Below are positions 1 through 9,929 of a stretch of 64,000 bases of DNA, piece after piece. Where the stretch lies: assembly GCF_013337185.1 (NCBI RefSeq), contig NZ_SWDE01000001.1:2046001-2110000 (forward strand), read 5' to 3'. A program made the position numbers and the translations under genes. The notes beneath the pieces were generated by a model. It ran no database searches, was not told the origin of the DNA, and saw nothing but the letters and a program-made list of their open reading frames with translations. Source of the stretch: Serratia proteamaculans. GTDB lineage: Bacteria > Pseudomonadota > Gammaproteobacteria > Enterobacterales > Enterobacteriaceae. Numbering within the stretch: the first letter of the stretch is position 1; every line of letters starts with the position of its first letter.

Positions 1-19
1 GCTGGGGGTTATGTCATGA
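1..19 (+). CDS. cyoC: Cytochrome bo3 ubiquinol oxidase subunit III, C-terminal end only
   Basis: Only the last codons are present; reading from base 2 they give LGVMS and then TGA. The stop overlaps the cyoD start in an ATGA arrangement, the usual translational coupling in cyoABCDE. The assignment rests on the position directly before cyoD-cyoE and on the similar hydrophobic C-terminus of E. coli CyoC; nothing else of the gene is visible. Confidence 0.75.
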
Positions 20-354
20 GTCATTCATCCCATGAAACTTCTCACGGCGGCGCAAGCCACGGTAGCGTTAAGACCTATCTGATCGGCTTTATTCTGTCGA
101 TCATCCTGACGGTGATTCCATTTGCGATGGTGATGAGCGGCACCGCCTCTCACTCCACCATCCTGGCGGTTGTAGTCGGCATGGCGGTGATTCAGGTGGT
201 TGTTCACCTGATTTACTTCCTGCACATGAATACCTCATCGGAAGAGCGCTGGAACCTGGTGGCATTGCTGTTCACCGCTATGATCATCGGTATCGTTGTT
301 GTGGGTTCACTCTGGATTATGTACAACCTCAACATCAATATGATGGTCGATTAA
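16..354 (+). CDS. cyoD: Cytochrome bo3 ubiquinol oxidase subunit IV
   Basis: This 112-residue inner-membrane protein is the small accessory subunit of the proton-pumping quinol oxidase that reduces oxygen to water; the family role is in assembly and Cu(B) binding. A His/Ser-rich N-terminus (about residues 3-18) precedes three hydrophobic segments (about 22-42, 48-68 and 82-104), and the HLIYFLHMN stretch between segments 2 and 3 is typical of the family. Length is normal. Its ATG overlaps the cyoC stop, and cyoE follows after 14 bases, so it belongs to the cyo operon, whose promoter lies outside the window. Confidence 0.95.
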   Translation: MSHSSHETSHGGASHGSVKTYLIGFILSIILTVIPFAMVMSGTASHSTILAVVVGMAVIQVVVHLIYFLHMNTSSEERWNLVALLFTAMIIGIVVVGSLWIMYNLNINMMVD

Positions 355-368
355 GAGCAGAGCTGGAC

Positions 369-1262
369 GTGATGATTAAGCAATACCTGCAAGTAACCAA
401 ACCAGGAATTATTTTCGGCAATTTAATTTCTGTCGTCGGGGGATTCCTGCTCGCCTCTAAAGGGAGCATCGACTATCCCCTGTTTCTCGCCACCCTGGTG
501 GGGGTCTCGTTGGTTGTCGCTTCGGGCTGTGTATTTAACAACTACATTGACCGCGACATCGACAAGAAAATGGAGAGAACGAAGAATCGGGTGCTGGTTA
601 AGGGCCTGATCGCGCCGAGTGTAAGCCTGGTTTACGCTACCGCTCTGGGTATTGCGGGCTTTGCGTTGCTGTATATCGGTGCCAACCCGCTGGCCATGTG
701 GCTGGCGGTGATGGGCTTCGTGGTTTATGTCGGCGTTTATAGCCTGTACATGAAACGCCACTCGGTATACGGCACACTGATCGGCAGCCTGTCGGGCGCT
801 GCGCCACCGGTTATCGGTTATTGCGCAGTCACCAACGAGTTCGATGCCGGTGCGTTGATCCTGCTGGCTATCTTTAGCCTGTGGCAGATGCCGCATTCCT
901 ATGCGATTGCCATCTTCCGCTTTAAAGATTACCAGGCAGCCAACATTCCGGTCCTGCCGGTAGTGAAAGGCATTTCGGTGGCGAAGAACCACATCACGGT
1001 CTACATTGTGGCGTTTATGATTGCCACCCTGATGTTGACCCTGGGCGGCTACGCCGGCTACAAATACCTGATCGTCGCTGCGGCGGTAAGCGTATGGTGG
1101 CTGGGCATGGCACTGCGTGGTTACAAAACCGAAAATGACAGCGTTTGGGCACGCAAGCTGTTTGTGTTCTCGATTGTTGCCATCACTTCGCTGAGCGTAA
1201 TGATGTCTATCGACTTCAGCGCGACAGCCGCGCCGGAAGCGTTGATGACGTACGTCTGGTAA
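369..1262 (+). CDS. cyoE: Protoheme IX farnesyltransferase (heme O synthase)
   Basis: A UbiA-superfamily membrane prenyltransferase that transfers farnesyl from farnesyl diphosphate to the heme vinyl group, making heme O for cytochrome bo3. The prenyl-diphosphate motif [18 protein letters not shown] lies near residues 58-75, and a second conserved stretch ([13 protein letters not shown]) near residue 125; about nine hydrophobic segments follow the family pattern. The start is GTG at 369 directly followed by ATG at 372, giving MMIKQY, which matches the E. coli start MMFKQY; either codon is possible. It is the last gene of cyoABCDE and is followed by a good terminator. IspA, which makes its farnesyl diphosphate substrate, is encoded 6 kb downstream. 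Confidence 0.96.
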   Translation: MMIKQYLQVTKPGIIFGNLISVVGGFLLASKGSIDYPLFLATLVGVSLVVASGCVFNNYIDRDIDKKMERTKNRVLVKGLIAPSVSLVYATALGIAGFALLYIGANPLAMWLAVMGFVVYVGVYSLYMKRHSVYGTLIGSLSGAAPPVIGYCAVTNEFDAGALILLAIFSLWQMPHSYAIAIFRFKDYQAANIPVLPVVKGISVAKNHITVYIVAFMIATLMLTLGGYAGYKYLIVAAAVSVWWLGMALRGYKTENDSVWARKLFVFSIVAITSLSVMMSIDFSATAAPEALMTYVW

Positions 1263-1278
1263 GCCAAATCGTCTGTGA

Positions 1279-1304
1279 ATGGGCCGCTTTCGCGGCCCAT
1301 TTTA
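1279..1304 (+). terminator. Rho-independent terminator after cyoE
   Basis: A perfect 9-bp stem, ATGGGCCGC / GCGGCCCAT, with a 4-base loop (TTTC) is followed by TTTATTT. It lies 16 bases after the cyoE stop and closes the cyo operon. Confidence 0.85.
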
Positions 1305-1462
1305 TTTGTCTCGTCAAAAAGCCGATGAACTGTAATATCTGCTAAACAACATTAGATTTACCCCCCCTGCCCTTCACACTAAAATGACGCTTCTTTCACA
1401 GAAGCTATCCCCTCAGGCGTTATCACCGATAGCCTGACGGAATGGCTTTTAATGAGGTTTTA

Positions 1463-2827
1463 ATGAACGATAATGCAATGACCCCGCTGGAACGACGAGC
1501 GACCTGGGGATTAGGAACCGTATTTTCACTGCGCATGCTCGGCATGTTTATGGTGTTGCCGGTACTGACCACCTACGGTATGGCGTTGAACGGCGCCAGC
1601 GAAACGCTGATCGGTATCGCCATCGGTATTTATGGCCTGGCGCAGGCGGTATTTCAGATCCCCTTTGGCCTGATCTCCGATCGTATCGGCCGCAAACCGC
1701 TGATTGTCGGCGGACTACTGATCTTTGCACTGGGCAGTGTCATTGCCGCCGCGACCGACTCCATCTGGGGGGTGATCCTCGGCCGGGCATTACAGGGCTC
1801 CGGTGCTATTGCCGCCGCAGTGATGGCGCTACTGTCTGACCTGACGCGGGAACAGAACCGCACCAAGGCAATGGCGTTTATCGGTGTCAGCTTCGGTATT
1901 ACCTTCGCTATTGCGATGGTGCTTGGCCCGATCGTCACCCACGCCTTTGGCCTGCATGCGCTGTTCTGGATGATTGCCGTGCTGGCATTGGCCGGTATCG
2001 TAATCACTCTGGCAGTGGTCCCCTCTGCCAGTCACCACGTGCTGAACCGGGAATCGAGCATCGTACGCGGCAGCTTCAGCAAGGTGCTGAGCAACTCCCG
2101 GCTGTTGAAGCTCAATTTCGGCATCATGTGTCTGCATATCCTGCTGATGTCCAGCTTCGTGGCGCTGCCACTGGCGATGGAAAAAGCAGGCCTGGCAGCG
2201 AGCCAACACTGGATTGTCTACCTGGTCACCATGCTGGTTTCTTTTGCCGCCGTAGTGCCATTTATCATTTATGCCGAGAAGAAGCGCCGCATGAAGCAGG
2301 TCTTCATGGGTTGCGTAGCGGTGTTGTTCTGTGCGGAAGTGCTGCTATGGCTGTCCGGCGCGCACCTGTGGGGCATCATTGCCGGCGTACAGCTGTTCTT
2401 TATGGCGTTTAACGTCATGGAAGCGATTCTGCCTTCGCTGATCAGCAAAGAGTCTCCGGCCGGTTATAAAGGGACGGCGATGGGGGTTTACTCCACCAGC
2501 CAGTTTATCGGCGTGGCGATCGGCGGCAGCCTGGGTGGCTTGCTGTATGGCCTGCAGGGTGCAGGACTGGTGTTTATCGCCGGGGCGGTGTTGGCGGCTG
2601 TCTGGTTTTTGGTCAGCAGTACCATGCAAGAACCGCCTTACGTCAGCAGCCTGCGTATTACGCTGTCGGAACTGGCCGTGAAGGATTCCGCTCTGGAAAG
2701 CCGCCTGAAAGCCCAACCGGGCGTGGCGGAAGCGATTGTAGTGCCGGAAGAGCGCAGTGCCTACGTGAAGGTCGATACCAAACAGACCAACCGAGTCCAA
2801 TTGGAAGCGCTGGTGAATTCACTGTAA
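1463..2827 (+). CDS. yajR: MFS transporter YajR
   Basis: A 454-residue major facilitator with 12 predicted membrane segments and a C-terminal cytoplasmic YAM domain (about residues 385-454), the layout of E. coli YajR. The MFS motif A loop is visible as GLISDRIGRKPL after segment 2, and the MALLSDLTREQNRTKAMAF region is near-identical to E. coli. The transported substrate is unknown; YajR is called a putative proton-driven exporter. I chose ATG 1463 (MNDNAMTPLERR) because GAGG sits 5 bases upstream and E. coli YajR starts at the same point; the in-frame ATG at 1442 has no ribosome site. It sits between cyoE and convergent yajQ as in E. coli. Confidence 0.93.
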   Translation: MNDNAMTPLERRATWGLGTVFSLRMLGMFMVLPVLTTYGMALNGASETLIGIAIGIYGLAQAVFQIPFGLISDRIGRKPLIVGGLLIFALGSVIAAATDSIWGVILGRALQGSGAIAAAVMALLSDLTREQNRTKAMAFIGVSFGITFAIAMVLGPIVTHAFGLHALFWMIAVLALAGIVITLAVVPSASHHVLNRESSIVRGSFSKVLSNSRLLKLNFGIMCLHILLMSSFVALPLAMEKAGLAASQHWIVYLVTMLVSFAAVVPFIIYAEKKRRMKQVFMGCVAVLFCAEVLLWLSGAHLWGIIAGVQLFFMAFNVMEAILPSLISKESPAGYKGTAMGVYSTSQFIGVAIGGSLGGLLYGLQGAGLVFIAGAVLAAVWFLVSSTMQEPPYVSSLRITLSELAVKDSALESRLKAQPGVAEAIVVPEERSAYVKVDTKQTNRVQLEALVNSL

Positions 2828-2831
2828 AGAA

Positions 2832-2853
2832 AAGGGCCAGCAAGCTGGCCCTT
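2832..2853. terminator. Bidirectional terminator between yajR and yajQ
   Basis: AAGGGCCAG / CTGGCCCTT form a perfect 9-bp stem with a CAAG loop between two convergent genes. A/T-rich flanks on both sides (AAAGAAAA and TTCAAAA) suggest it serves both strands, although neither T run is strong. Confidence 0.7.
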
Positions 2854-2878
2854 CAAAATCTTCACCTTCGCAAAAACC

Positions 2879-3370
2879 TTAATCGCGGAAGTTCTTAAAC
2901 TGGAACGGCTGTCCGAGATCGGCACCGCGCACCAGCGCCATCACACCCTGCAGATCGTCGCGTGATTTACCGGTCACGCGCACTTCATCACCCTGAATCT
3001 GTACCTGGACCTTCAGCTTGCTGTCTTTGATCAGCTTGACGAGCTTCTTCGCCTGTGCGCTTTCAATCCCCTGCTTCAGCTTGGCATCCACACTGTAGGT
3101 TTTACCGCTGTGAGTCATTTCTTCCGGGATCTCGAGCGCGCTGCCTTCGATGCTGCGTTTACTCAGCTTTTCACGCAGAATATCTAGCAACTGCTGCACC
3201 TGGAAATCAGACTCGCTGGCGACTTTAATGCTTTCGTCTTTTTCGTTCAGCTCAAAGCTGGCCGGCACGTTGCGGAAATCCCAACGGGTGCCCAGATCGC
3301 GCGTGGCGTTCTCGACGGCGTTACGCACTTCCTGCATATCAATTTCGGAAACAATGTCGAAAGATGGCAT
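2879..3370 (-). CDS. yajQ: YajQ family nucleotide-binding protein (cyclic-di-GMP effector family)
   Basis: A 163-residue cytoplasmic protein starting [15 protein letters not shown], the canonical start of the family, with GGAGGAAG just upstream. The duplicated alpha/beta (RRM-like) fold of YajQ is expected from the two similar halves, and the C-terminal [19 protein letters not shown] stretch is characteristic. Family members bind nucleotides; some (for example in Xanthomonas) bind cyclic-di-GMP and act with transcription factors, but the role in enterobacteria is not settled. An open frame extends upstream to 3451, but it has no ribosome site and no family similarity there. Convergent with yajR, divergent from panE. 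Confidence 0.93.
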   Translation of the reverse strand: MPSFDIVSEIDMQEVRNAVENATRDLGTRWDFRNVPASFELNEKDESIKVASESDFQVQQLLDILREKLSKRSIEGSALEIPEEMTHSGKTYSVDAKLKQGIESAQAKKLVKLIKDSKLKVQVQIQGDEVRVTGKSRDDLQGVMALVRGADLGQPFQFKNFRD

Positions 3371-3499
3371 ACTTCTTCCTCCTGAATGAGAGCCTAATGC
3401 GATAGGCGATTTCGATGCCGAGCATGATAACCGCTTTAGCGCCTCAGACAAAATCTGCTGAAGCTAGCGGCGGATAAGCTGCCGCACAGCAGAAAAGTC

Positions 3500-3505
3500 T
3501 ATAAT
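3500..3505 (+). promoter_or_regulatory. Candidate -10 element for panE
   Basis: TATAAT matches the sigma-70 -10 consensus 47 bases before the panE start. No convincing -35 is seen at 16-18 bases spacing, so this is a weak promoter call. Confidence 0.35.
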
Positions 3506-3552
3506 TATAAGACAGTCATTGAGCGATATTCCCGTTACCCCAAGGAGTCTGG

Positions 3553-4464
3553 ATGAAAATAACTATTCTTGGTTGCGGCGCGCTCGGACAACTGTGGCTC
3601 TCCCGGCTTTATCAGCAGGGTCACGATGTACAGGGATGGTTACGAGTGCCACAACCCTTTTGCGCAGTGAACGTGATTGAGCCGGAAGGCGCTTCGTTCA
3701 ACCGTAATTTGCCCACCAACGACCCCGAACATTTAGCCCAGAGCGAACTGCTGCTGGTCACCTTGAAAGCCTGGCAGGTATCCAGCGCGGTCAGCACGCT
3801 ACTGCCAAAGTTGAACCCACGCTGCGCCATCCTGCTGCTGCATAACGGCATGGGCACCCAGGACGAACTGCCGCCGAACAACCAGCCGATACTGCAGGGT
3901 ACCACCACCCATGCGGCGCGCCATGATGGCAGCACTATTATCCATGTCGCCGGCGGCATCACCCATATCGGCCCGACCTCACCGGCGGCGCAATCACTGA
4001 GCCATCTGGCAGAAGTGCTGCACCAGGCCCTGCCTGACGTCGCCTGGCACAATAATATCGCCTCGGCGAACTGGCGCAAGCTGGCGGTCAACTGCGTGAT
4101 CAACCCGCTAACGGCGCTGTATAATTGCCGTAATGGCGATCTGCAACGCTATCCCGAACAAATTGAGCTCATTTGCCGCGAGGTCTCCAGCGTAATGGAA
4201 ATGGAGGGCTACCACACCTCATGCGAAGGCTTGCAGCAGTACGTCATGGAGGTTATCCAAAGCACCGCGGACAACGTCTCTTCGATGCTGCAGGATATCC
4301 GCACCCAGCGACACACCGAAATCGACTACATTACCGGTTACCTGCTGCGCCGCGCGCGTAGCTACGGCGTGACTCTGCCAGAGAATGCACGCCTGTTTGA
4401 ATTGATTAAGCGAAAGGAAAATGAATATGAGCGTATCGGCGCTGGTCTGCCTGGCACCTGGTAG
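3553..4464 (+). CDS. panE: 2-dehydropantoate 2-reductase (ketopantoate reductase)
   Basis: NADPH-dependent reduction of ketopantoate to pantoate, the second step of pantothenate and coenzyme A synthesis, in the cytoplasm. The 303-residue protein opens with the Rossmann glycine motif [11 protein letters not shown] (residues 4-14). The ketopantoate-reductase C-terminal domain carries the catalytic lysine region ([23 protein letters not shown], about 175-197) and the [10 protein letters not shown] motif with the substrate-binding Glu near residue 256. Length matches E. coli PanE. The start is ATG with AAGGAG 7 bases upstream. It overlaps yajL by 38 bases, so the two are cotranscribed. Confidence 0.96.
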   Translation: MKITILGCGALGQLWLSRLYQQGHDVQGWLRVPQPFCAVNVIEPEGASFNRNLPTNDPEHLAQSELLLVTLKAWQVSSAVSTLLPKLNPRCAILLLHNGMGTQDELPPNNQPILQGTTTHAARHDGSTIIHVAGGITHIGPTSPAAQSLSHLAEVLHQALPDVAWHNNIASANWRKLAVNCVINPLTALYNCRNGDLQRYPEQIELICREVSSVMEMEGYHTSCEGLQQYVMEVIQSTADNVSSMLQDIRTQRHTEIDYITGYLLRRARSYGVTLPENARLFELIKRKENEYERIGAGLPGTW

Positions 4465-5017
4465 CGAAGAAATCGAGGCCGTCACCACTATAGATTTGCT
4501 GGTGCGGGCGGGCGTTAAAGTCACCACCGCCAGCGTAGCCGGCGATGGCGACCTGACTATCGTCTGTTCACGCGGGGTAAAACTGCTGGCCGATGCGCCG
4601 CTGGTGTCGATTGTCGACGAGCCTTTCGACGCCATTGTGCTGCCCGGTGGCCTGAAAGGTGCCGAGTGCTTCCGCGACAGCCCACTGTTGGTGGAGAAAG
4701 TGCGTCAGATGCACCTGCAGGGCAATATCGTCGCCGCCATCTGCGCAGCACCGGCACTGGTGCTGCAACACCACGATCTGTTCCCCATCGGCAATATGAC
4801 CGGCTTCCCGGGGCTGAAAGAACAGATCCCGGCCGACAAATGGATAGAGCGGCGTGTGGTGTTCGATCCGCGCGTTAACCTGCTCACCAGCCAGGGGCCG
4901 GGAACTTCAATGGAGTTTGCGCTGAAGCTGATTGATTTGCTGCTGGGGAAAGCCAAAGCGGCGGAGATCGCCGCTCAACTGGTGTTGATACCTGGAATGT
5001 ACGATTTCCGCGATTAA
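4427..5017 (+). CDS. yajL: Protein/nucleic acid deglycase YajL (DJ-1 family)
   Basis: A DJ-1/PfpI-superfamily protein (196 residues) described in E. coli as a chaperone/deglycase that protects cysteine-containing proteins during oxidative stress; the deglycase activity is debated in the literature. The nucleophile elbow AAICAAP with the reactive cysteine lies near residue 106, and an early glutamate ([10 protein letters not shown], about residues 13-22) is the usual partner. I chose the second ATG (4427) because AAAGGA lies about 8 bases upstream and E. coli YajL starts with the same [15 protein letters not shown]; the ATG at 4421 is too close. It lies within the panE tail and is the second gene of the pair. 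Confidence 0.93.
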   Translation: MSVSALVCLAPGSEEIEAVTTIDLLVRAGVKVTTASVAGDGDLTIVCSRGVKLLADAPLVSIVDEPFDAIVLPGGLKGAECFRDSPLLVEKVRQMHLQGNIVAAICAAPALVLQHHDLFPIGNMTGFPGLKEQIPADKWIERRVVFDPRVNLLTSQGPGTSMEFALKLIDLLLGKAKAAEIAAQLVLIPGMYDFRD

Positions 5018-5022
5018 AGCAC

Positions 5023-5043
5023 GGGGGCGGCAGATGCGCCCCC
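5023..5043. terminator. Stem-loop between yajL and thiI
   Basis: GGGGGCG / CGCCCCC pair over a 7-base loop between convergent genes. There is no T run on the plus strand and only a weak one on the minus strand, so it may be only a transcript-end stabiliser. Confidence 0.5.
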
Positions 5044-5051
5044 TGAATGAC

Positions 5052-6500
5052 TTACGGGCGGTAAACCTTCACGTTGGTGAAGCCCTGCTCCAGCAAATAT
5101 AGCGCCTGCAGGCGGCTCATTACGCCACGCTCACAGTACAGCAGGTAGGTTTTGCTCTGATCCAGGTCGCCAAACTGGGTGCTGAGTTTGTAGAACGGCA
5201 GCGGTTTCACCTCAACCTGATCCAGCTTCAGCGGTTTGTCTTCCTGCTCGTCGTTAGAGCGAATATCCAGGATCACCTGGTCAGCATCGAACTCCGCCAC
5301 GGTTTCGACTTCGGTAACCTGCTCCTGAGTCTGCTCGGCAATGGTGCGAATATCCACGTTCTTGGCTTCGCTAACCACACGGTCAAGAATGCTGAAATCA
5401 AAGTGCCCTTCTTCTTCTTCAATCTTGGCTTTAATCGCCTTCACCGTCGGGCTTTTCGAGATCACACCGCAGTACTCCGGCATGGTCTTGGCGAAGTCCT
5501 CGGTACCAATCTCACGCGCCACTTTGATGATGTGCTCTTTGTCGTGGGAGATCAGCGGACGCAGGATCAGCGTATCGGACGCGTTGTCGATCAGGCGCAG
5601 GTTAGTCAGCGTCTGGCTGGAAACCTGTCCCAGCGCTTCACCGGTCACCAGTGCCTGCACGCCATAACGTTCGGCAATCTGCGAAGCGGCACGCACCATC
5701 ATGCGCTTGAGCACTACGCCCATTTGGCCGTCTTCGACTTTTTCCAGGATCTCGCCAACCACAGGTTCAAAATCGATAGCGATAAAACGCACCTTGTGCG
5801 AACTGGCAAAGCGGTTCCACAGGTAGTGAGCTACCTGACGCACGCCAATTTCATGCGCCGCGCCGCCCAGGTTGAAGAAGCAATAATGCACGCGGCAACC
5901 ACGGCGCATCAGCATATAGCTGGAAACCCCCGAGTCGAAACCACCGGAAATCAGCGACAGCACGTCTTCCTGAGTGCCGACCGGGTAGCCGCCGATGCCT
6001 TCACGGCGGGCTTTCACCAGCATCAGCTTGTCGTCTTCGATTTCCAGGTTGACCGTCACCTGCGGATGCGACAACTTAACGCGCGCGCTTTCGATATGCT
6101 GGTTCAGGCCGCCACCGACGTAGCGCTCCACGTCCTGCGAATTGAAGTCCTGCTTGCCGCGGCGCTTAACGCGCACGCAGAAGGTCTTGCCTTCCAGTTG
6201 CTCGCGGTAGGCTTCCAGCGTCTGCTCGAAAATGTGGTGCATATCGGTATAGTCGCGGTCTTCCACTTCCAGAATATGGTGGATACCGGGAATGCGCGTC
6301 AGCGCGTCGGCAATCACCGGCCGCTGGTTTTCATCTTTGGCGCGAACTTCGATATGATCCCAGTGACGGACAACCGCCAGTGTTTCATCATACTGCTTCA
6401 GGACGTTGCGAATACTGGTCGAGAGGATCTTGATAAAGCGCAAGCGCACAGATTGGCTCTTGATGGTGATTTCCGGGAACAATTTAATGATAAACTTCAT
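5052..6500 (-). CDS. thiI: tRNA 4-thiouridine sulfurtransferase ThiI
   Basis: ThiI adenylates and thiolates U8 of tRNA and supplies sulfur for the thiazole ring of thiamine. The 482 residues equal E. coli ThiI. Order: ferredoxin-like N-terminus and THUMP domain (about 1-165), PP-loop pyrophosphatase domain with [10 protein letters not shown] (about 184-193), the disulfide-forming Cys in [11 protein letters not shown] (about 344), and a C-terminal rhodanese domain with the persulfide Cys in [10 protein letters not shown] (about 456). Both catalytic cysteines are present. It is divergent from xseB, across a gap holding an unusual perfect inverted repeat. ThiL, another thiamine gene, is encoded 5 kb away. 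Confidence 0.97.
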   Translation of the reverse strand: MKFIIKLFPEITIKSQSVRLRFIKILSTSIRNVLKQYDETLAVVRHWDHIEVRAKDENQRPVIADALTRIPGIHHILEVEDRDYTDMHHIFEQTLEAYREQLEGKTFCVRVKRRGKQDFNSQDVERYVGGGLNQHIESARVKLSHPQVTVNLEIEDDKLMLVKARREGIGGYPVGTQEDVLSLISGGFDSGVSSYMLMRRGCRVHYCFFNLGGAAHEIGVRQVAHYLWNRFASSHKVRFIAIDFEPVVGEILEKVEDGQMGVVLKRMMVRAASQIAERYGVQALVTGEALGQVSSQTLTNLRLIDNASDTLILRPLISHDKEHIIKVAREIGTEDFAKTMPEYCGVISKSPTVKAIKAKIEEEEGHFDFSILDRVVSEAKNVDIRTIAEQTQEQVTEVETVAEFDADQVILDIRSNDEQEDKPLKLDQVEVKPLPFYKLSTQFGDLDQSKTYLLYCERGVMSRLQALYLLEQGFTNVKVYRP

Positions 6501-6548
6501 GGCGGTCTTTATTGTCAGAATTACGAGGGAAAAGGATTTACAATGTAT

Positions 6549-6597
6549 ATGCGATTGATAAAACCAACGGGGCTGCCGAATGTTTTATCAATCGCAT
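6549..6597. repeat. Perfect 16-bp inverted repeat in the thiI-xseB gap
   Basis: ATGCGATTGATAAAAC (6549-6564) and GTTTTATCAATCGCAT (6582-6597) are exact reverse complements around a 17-base GC-rich centre. It sits 49 bases before the thiI start and 136 bases before xseB. It would make a strong hairpin in either transcript, or could be a two-arm protein site. There is no T run, so it is not a standard terminator. Confidence 0.85.
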
Positions 6598-6732
6598 TTG
6601 CGGCGCTGAGTATACCACTATCTGGTGGGGCTCGGTGCACAAAACCACACATGTGCGCCATGATTTGCCAATCAAGACCCGCTAAGATAGGCTCTGGCGC
6701 CACTGTTCACATGATGATGTAAAAAGAAAATT

Positions 6733-6996
6733 ATGCCAAAAAAACCTGCACAATCAGACAGTACAGAGCAAAGCGTCAGCTTTGAAAGCTCCCTCAGCGA
6801 GTTGGAAAGCATCGTCACGCGTCTGGAATCGGGTGAGTTACCGCTGGAAGACGCGCTCAATGAGTTCGAACGCGGCGTACAATTGGCGCGCCAGGGCCAG
6901 CAGAAACTGCAGCAGGCGGAGCAACGCGTACAGATTTTGCTTAACGACAGCGCCGATGATGCAGCGCTGACGCCTTTCACACCGGATGCCGAGTAA
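6733..6996 (+). CDS. xseB: Exodeoxyribonuclease VII small subunit
   Basis: An 87-residue, mostly helical subunit that associates with XseA to form the single-strand-specific exonuclease VII acting in mismatch repair. The family core [34 protein letters not shown] is seen around residues 16-50. It is slightly longer than the 80-residue E. coli protein through an acidic C-terminal tail. Five bases separate it from ispA, and the xseB-ispA-dxs order is the conserved enterobacterial operon; xseA is not in the window. Confidence 0.95.
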   Translation: MPKKPAQSDSTEQSVSFESSLSELESIVTRLESGELPLEDALNEFERGVQLARQGQQKLQQAEQRVQILLNDSADDAALTPFTPDAE

Positions 6997-7001
6997 TCAC
7001 C

Positions 7002-7922
7002 ATGTCCGAGACTGTCCAACAGACCGCTTTTTCTGACCAGTTGCAGGCCCTGCGCCAGCGGGCCGACCGCACGCTGCTGGATTTTATCGCGCCGCTGCCG
7101 TTCAATGATGGCAACATGGTGGCGGCAATGCGTCACGGCGCGCTGCTGGGCGGTAAACGCCTGCGTCCGTTCCTGGTGTACACCACCGGACAGATGTTTG
7201 GCGTATCACTGAATAATTTGGATGCGCCCGCGGCTGCGGTAGAATGCATTCACGCCTATTCACTGATCCATGACGATCTGCCGGCGATGGACGACGACGA
7301 TCTGCGTCGCGGTCAGCCGACCTGCCACATCAAATTTGGTGAGGCCAACGCCATTTTGGCCGGCGATGCCCTGCAGACGCTGGCATTTTCCATTCTGGCC
7401 GATGCCGAGATGCCCGACGTGGCACTGCGCGACCGGCTGGGGATGATTTCCGAACTGGCAACCGCCAGCGGCGTTGCCGGCATGTGTGGCGGCCAGTCGC
7501 TGGATCTCGAAGCCGAGGGTCGACAGATTGGTCTGGAAGCGCTGGAGCAAATCCATCGTCACAAAACCGGCGCATTGATTCGCGCAGCCGTTCGCCTTGG
7601 GGCGTTAGCCGCCGGTGAACCTGGCCGCGCCGCACTGGGGCAGCTTGACCGCTACGCCGCCGCGATTGGCCTGGCGTTCCAGGTACAGGATGATATTTTG
7701 GATGTGGTCGGCGAAACCGAAAAAATCGGTAAACGCCAGGGCGCGGACCAGCAACACGGAAAGAGCACCTATCCAGCTTTGCTCGGGCTTGACAGCGCGA
7801 AAGCAAAAGCGTGGGATCTCTATCAGGAAGCTTTAGCTGCATTAGACACTTTGGCAGCACAATCTTATAACACAGCGCCATTGCGAGCGTTAGCCAGCTT
7901 CATTATTGAACGCGACAATTAA
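7002..7922 (+). CDS. ispA: (2E,6E)-farnesyl diphosphate synthase
   Basis: It condenses DMAPP/GPP with isopentenyl diphosphate to C15 farnesyl diphosphate, the precursor of quinone side chains, undecaprenyl phosphate and heme O. The two metal-binding aspartate motifs are intact: DDLPAMDDDD at 91-100 and DDILD at 230-234, with GGKRLRP at 50-56. The 306-residue length is close to E. coli IspA (299). It lies between xseB and dxs (gaps of 5 and 34 bases), placing two isoprenoid enzymes in one operon. Confidence 0.97.
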   Translation: MSETVQQTAFSDQLQALRQRADRTLLDFIAPLPFNDGNMVAAMRHGALLGGKRLRPFLVYTTGQMFGVSLNNLDAPAAAVECIHAYSLIHDDLPAMDDDDLRRGQPTCHIKFGEANAILAGDALQTLAFSILADAEMPDVALRDRLGMISELATASGVAGMCGGQSLDLEAEGRQIGLEALEQIHRHKTGALIRAAVRLGALAAGEPGRAALGQLDRYAAAIGLAFQVQDDILDVVGETEKIGKRQGADQQHGKSTYPALLGLDSAKAKAWDLYQEALAALDTLAAQSYNTAPLRALASFIIERDN

Positions 7923-7956
7923 CGTGTGACGTTAACTCCTCTGATATGAGTATCGA

Positions 7957-9822
7957 ATGAGTCTTGATATAGCCAAATACCCGACCTTGGCGCTAGCGGA
8001 AAATCCGGATGAACTCCGTTCGCTGCCAAAAGAGAGCCTACCGAAGCTGTGTGACGAACTTCGGCAATACCTGCTGGACAGCGTCAGCCGCTCCAGTGGC
8101 CACTTTGCCTCCGGGCTGGGTACCGTCGAACTGACGGTGGCATTGCACTATGTGTACCAGACCCCCTTCGATCATCTGGTATGGGACGTTGGCCACCAGG
8201 CCTACCCGCATAAAATCCTGACCGGTCGCCGCGATAAAATCGCCACCATTCGCCAGAAAAATGGCCTGCACCCTTTCCCATGGCGGGCAGAAAGTGAATA
8301 CGACGTACTGTCGGTCGGTCATTCTTCCACCTCGATCAGTGCCGGTCTCGGCATGGCGGTAGCCGCTGCGCGTGAAGGCAAAAATCGCCGTACGGTCTGC
8401 GTGATCGGCGATGGCGCGATCACCGCCGGTATGGCGTTCGAAGCCATGAACCACGCCGGTGACATCGACCCGGATATGCTGGTAGTGCTGAACGATAACG
8501 AAATGTCGATTTCGGAAAACGTCGGCGCCCTGAACAACCATCTGGCGCAACTGCTGTCCGGCAAGCTCTACTCCACCCTGCGTGAAGGCGGTAAAAAAGT
8601 GTTGTCCGGCCTGCCGCCGATTAAAGAGCTGGTCAAGCGCACCGAAGAACACCTGAAAGGTATGGTGGTACCGGGCACGCTGTTCGAAGAGCTGGGCTTT
8701 AACTATATCGGCCCGGTCGACGGCCACGACGTCCAGGGGCTGGTTGCCACGCTGAAAAACATGCGTGACCTGAAAGGTCCGCAGTTGCTGCACATCATGA
8801 CCAAAAAAGGTCGTGGTTACGCCCCGGCGGAAAAAGACCCGATCAGTTTCCACGCGGTGCCAAAATTCGATCCGGCCAGCGGTACCCTGCCGAAAAGTGC
8901 CGGCGGCCTGCCGACCTATTCAAAAGTTTTTGGCGACTGGCTGTGCGAAACCGCCGCCAAAGACAGCTCGCTGATGGCCATCACCCCGGCCATGCGTGAA
9001 GGGTCTGGCATGGTGCAGTTCTCCCGCGACTATCCGCAGCAATATTTTGACGTGGCGATTGCCGAACAGCATGCGGTGACCTTCGCCGCCGGTTTGGCCA
9101 TTGGCGGCTATAAGCCGGTGGTAGCGATTTATTCCACCTTCCTGCAGCGTGCTTACGATCAGTTGATCCACGACGTCGCCATCCAAAAGCTGCCGGTGAT
9201 GTTTGCCATCGATCGCGGTGGTATTGTCGGTGCCGACGGCCAGACTCACCAGGGGGCCTTCGATCTGTCATTCATGCGTTGCATCCCGACCATGGTGATC
9301 ATGACGCCAAGCGATGAAAACGAGTGCCGCCAAATGCTGTACACCGGCTATCACTATAACGAAGGCCCAAGCGCCGTGCGTTATCCGCGTGGCAACGGTA
9401 CCGGCGCACCGCTGGAACCTCTCAACTCTCTGCCGATCGGCAAAGGCGTTATCCGTCGTGAAGGTGAAAAGCTGGCAATCCTGAATTTCGGCACATTGCT
9501 GCCGGAAGCCGCACAGGTAGCGGAAACGCTCAACGCGACGCTGGTGGATATGCGCTTTGTGAAGCCACTGGACGAACAGCTGATTCTGGAACTGGCCGCC
9601 AGCCACGACGCACTGGTCACGCTGGAAGAAAACGCCATTATGGGCGGTGCCGGCAGCGGCGTGAACGAGTTGCTGATGGCCAAGCGCCGAATGGTACCGG
9701 TGTTGAATATCGGCCTGCCGGACTTCTTTGTTTCCCAGGGTAGCCAGGAAGAAGTCCGAGTCGATCTGGGTTTGGATGCCGCCGGTATACAGCGGCAAAT
9801 TGAGGTCTGGCTGGCGCAATAA
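7957..9822 (+). CDS. dxs: 1-deoxy-D-xylulose-5-phosphate synthase
   Basis: A thiamine-diphosphate enzyme that condenses pyruvate with glyceraldehyde 3-phosphate to DXP, the entry step of the MEP isoprenoid pathway and a source for thiamine and pyridoxal. The 621 residues match the family. Visible features are His49, the TPP/Mg motif starting GDGA at 151-154 with the ND..N ligand region near 179-181, the catalytic Glu370 in AEQHAV, and a C-terminal transketolase domain. It is the last gene of the xseB-ispA-dxs operon and is followed by a terminator. Confidence 0.98.
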   Translation: MSLDIAKYPTLALAENPDELRSLPKESLPKLCDELRQYLLDSVSRSSGHFASGLGTVELTVALHYVYQTPFDHLVWDVGHQAYPHKILTGRRDKIATIRQKNGLHPFPWRAESEYDVLSVGHSSTSISAGLGMAVAAAREGKNRRTVCVIGDGAITAGMAFEAMNHAGDIDPDMLVVLNDNEMSISENVGALNNHLAQLLSGKLYSTLREGGKKVLSGLPPIKELVKRTEEHLKGMVVPGTLFEELGFNYIGPVDGHDVQGLVATLKNMRDLKGPQLLHIMTKKGRGYAPAEKDPISFHAVPKFDPASGTLPKSAGGLPTYSKVFGDWLCETAAKDSSLMAITPAMREGSGMVQFSRDYPQQYFDVAIAEQHAVTFAAGLAIGGYKPVVAIYSTFLQRAYDQLIHDVAIQKLPVMFAIDRGGIVGADGQTHQGAFDLSFMRCIPTMVIMTPSDENECRQMLYTGYHYNEGPSAVRYPRGNGTGAPLEPLNSLPIGKGVIRREGEKLAILNFGTLLPEAAQVAETLNATLVDMRFVKPLDEQLILELAASHDALVTLEENAIMGGAGSGVNELLMAKRRMVPVLNIGLPDFFVSQGSQEEVRVDLGLDAAGIQRQIEVWLAQ

Positions 9823-9842
9823 TCGTCGCGCCCGCTCGATAG

Positions 9843-9870
9843 ACGCCTCCGCTTTGCGGGGGCGTTTTTA
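9843..9870 (+). terminator. Rho-independent terminator after dxs
   Basis: ACGCCTCCGC / GCGGGGGCGT form a 10-bp stem (one G-T pair) with a TTT loop, followed by TTTTTA. Confidence 0.85.
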
Positions 9871-9929
9871 TTTCTGTCGCCCGAAAATCCGCTACAGTTA
9901 AAGTTCTGTGCTGACACCGGGAGGCAAGC

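Noticed and set aside
5403-6722. 439-codon plus-strand open frame opposite thiI
   Set aside because: It lies antisense to a fully conserved thiI, has no family resemblance and is rich in His/Gln/Arg, as expected from the reverse frame of a GC-rich gene.
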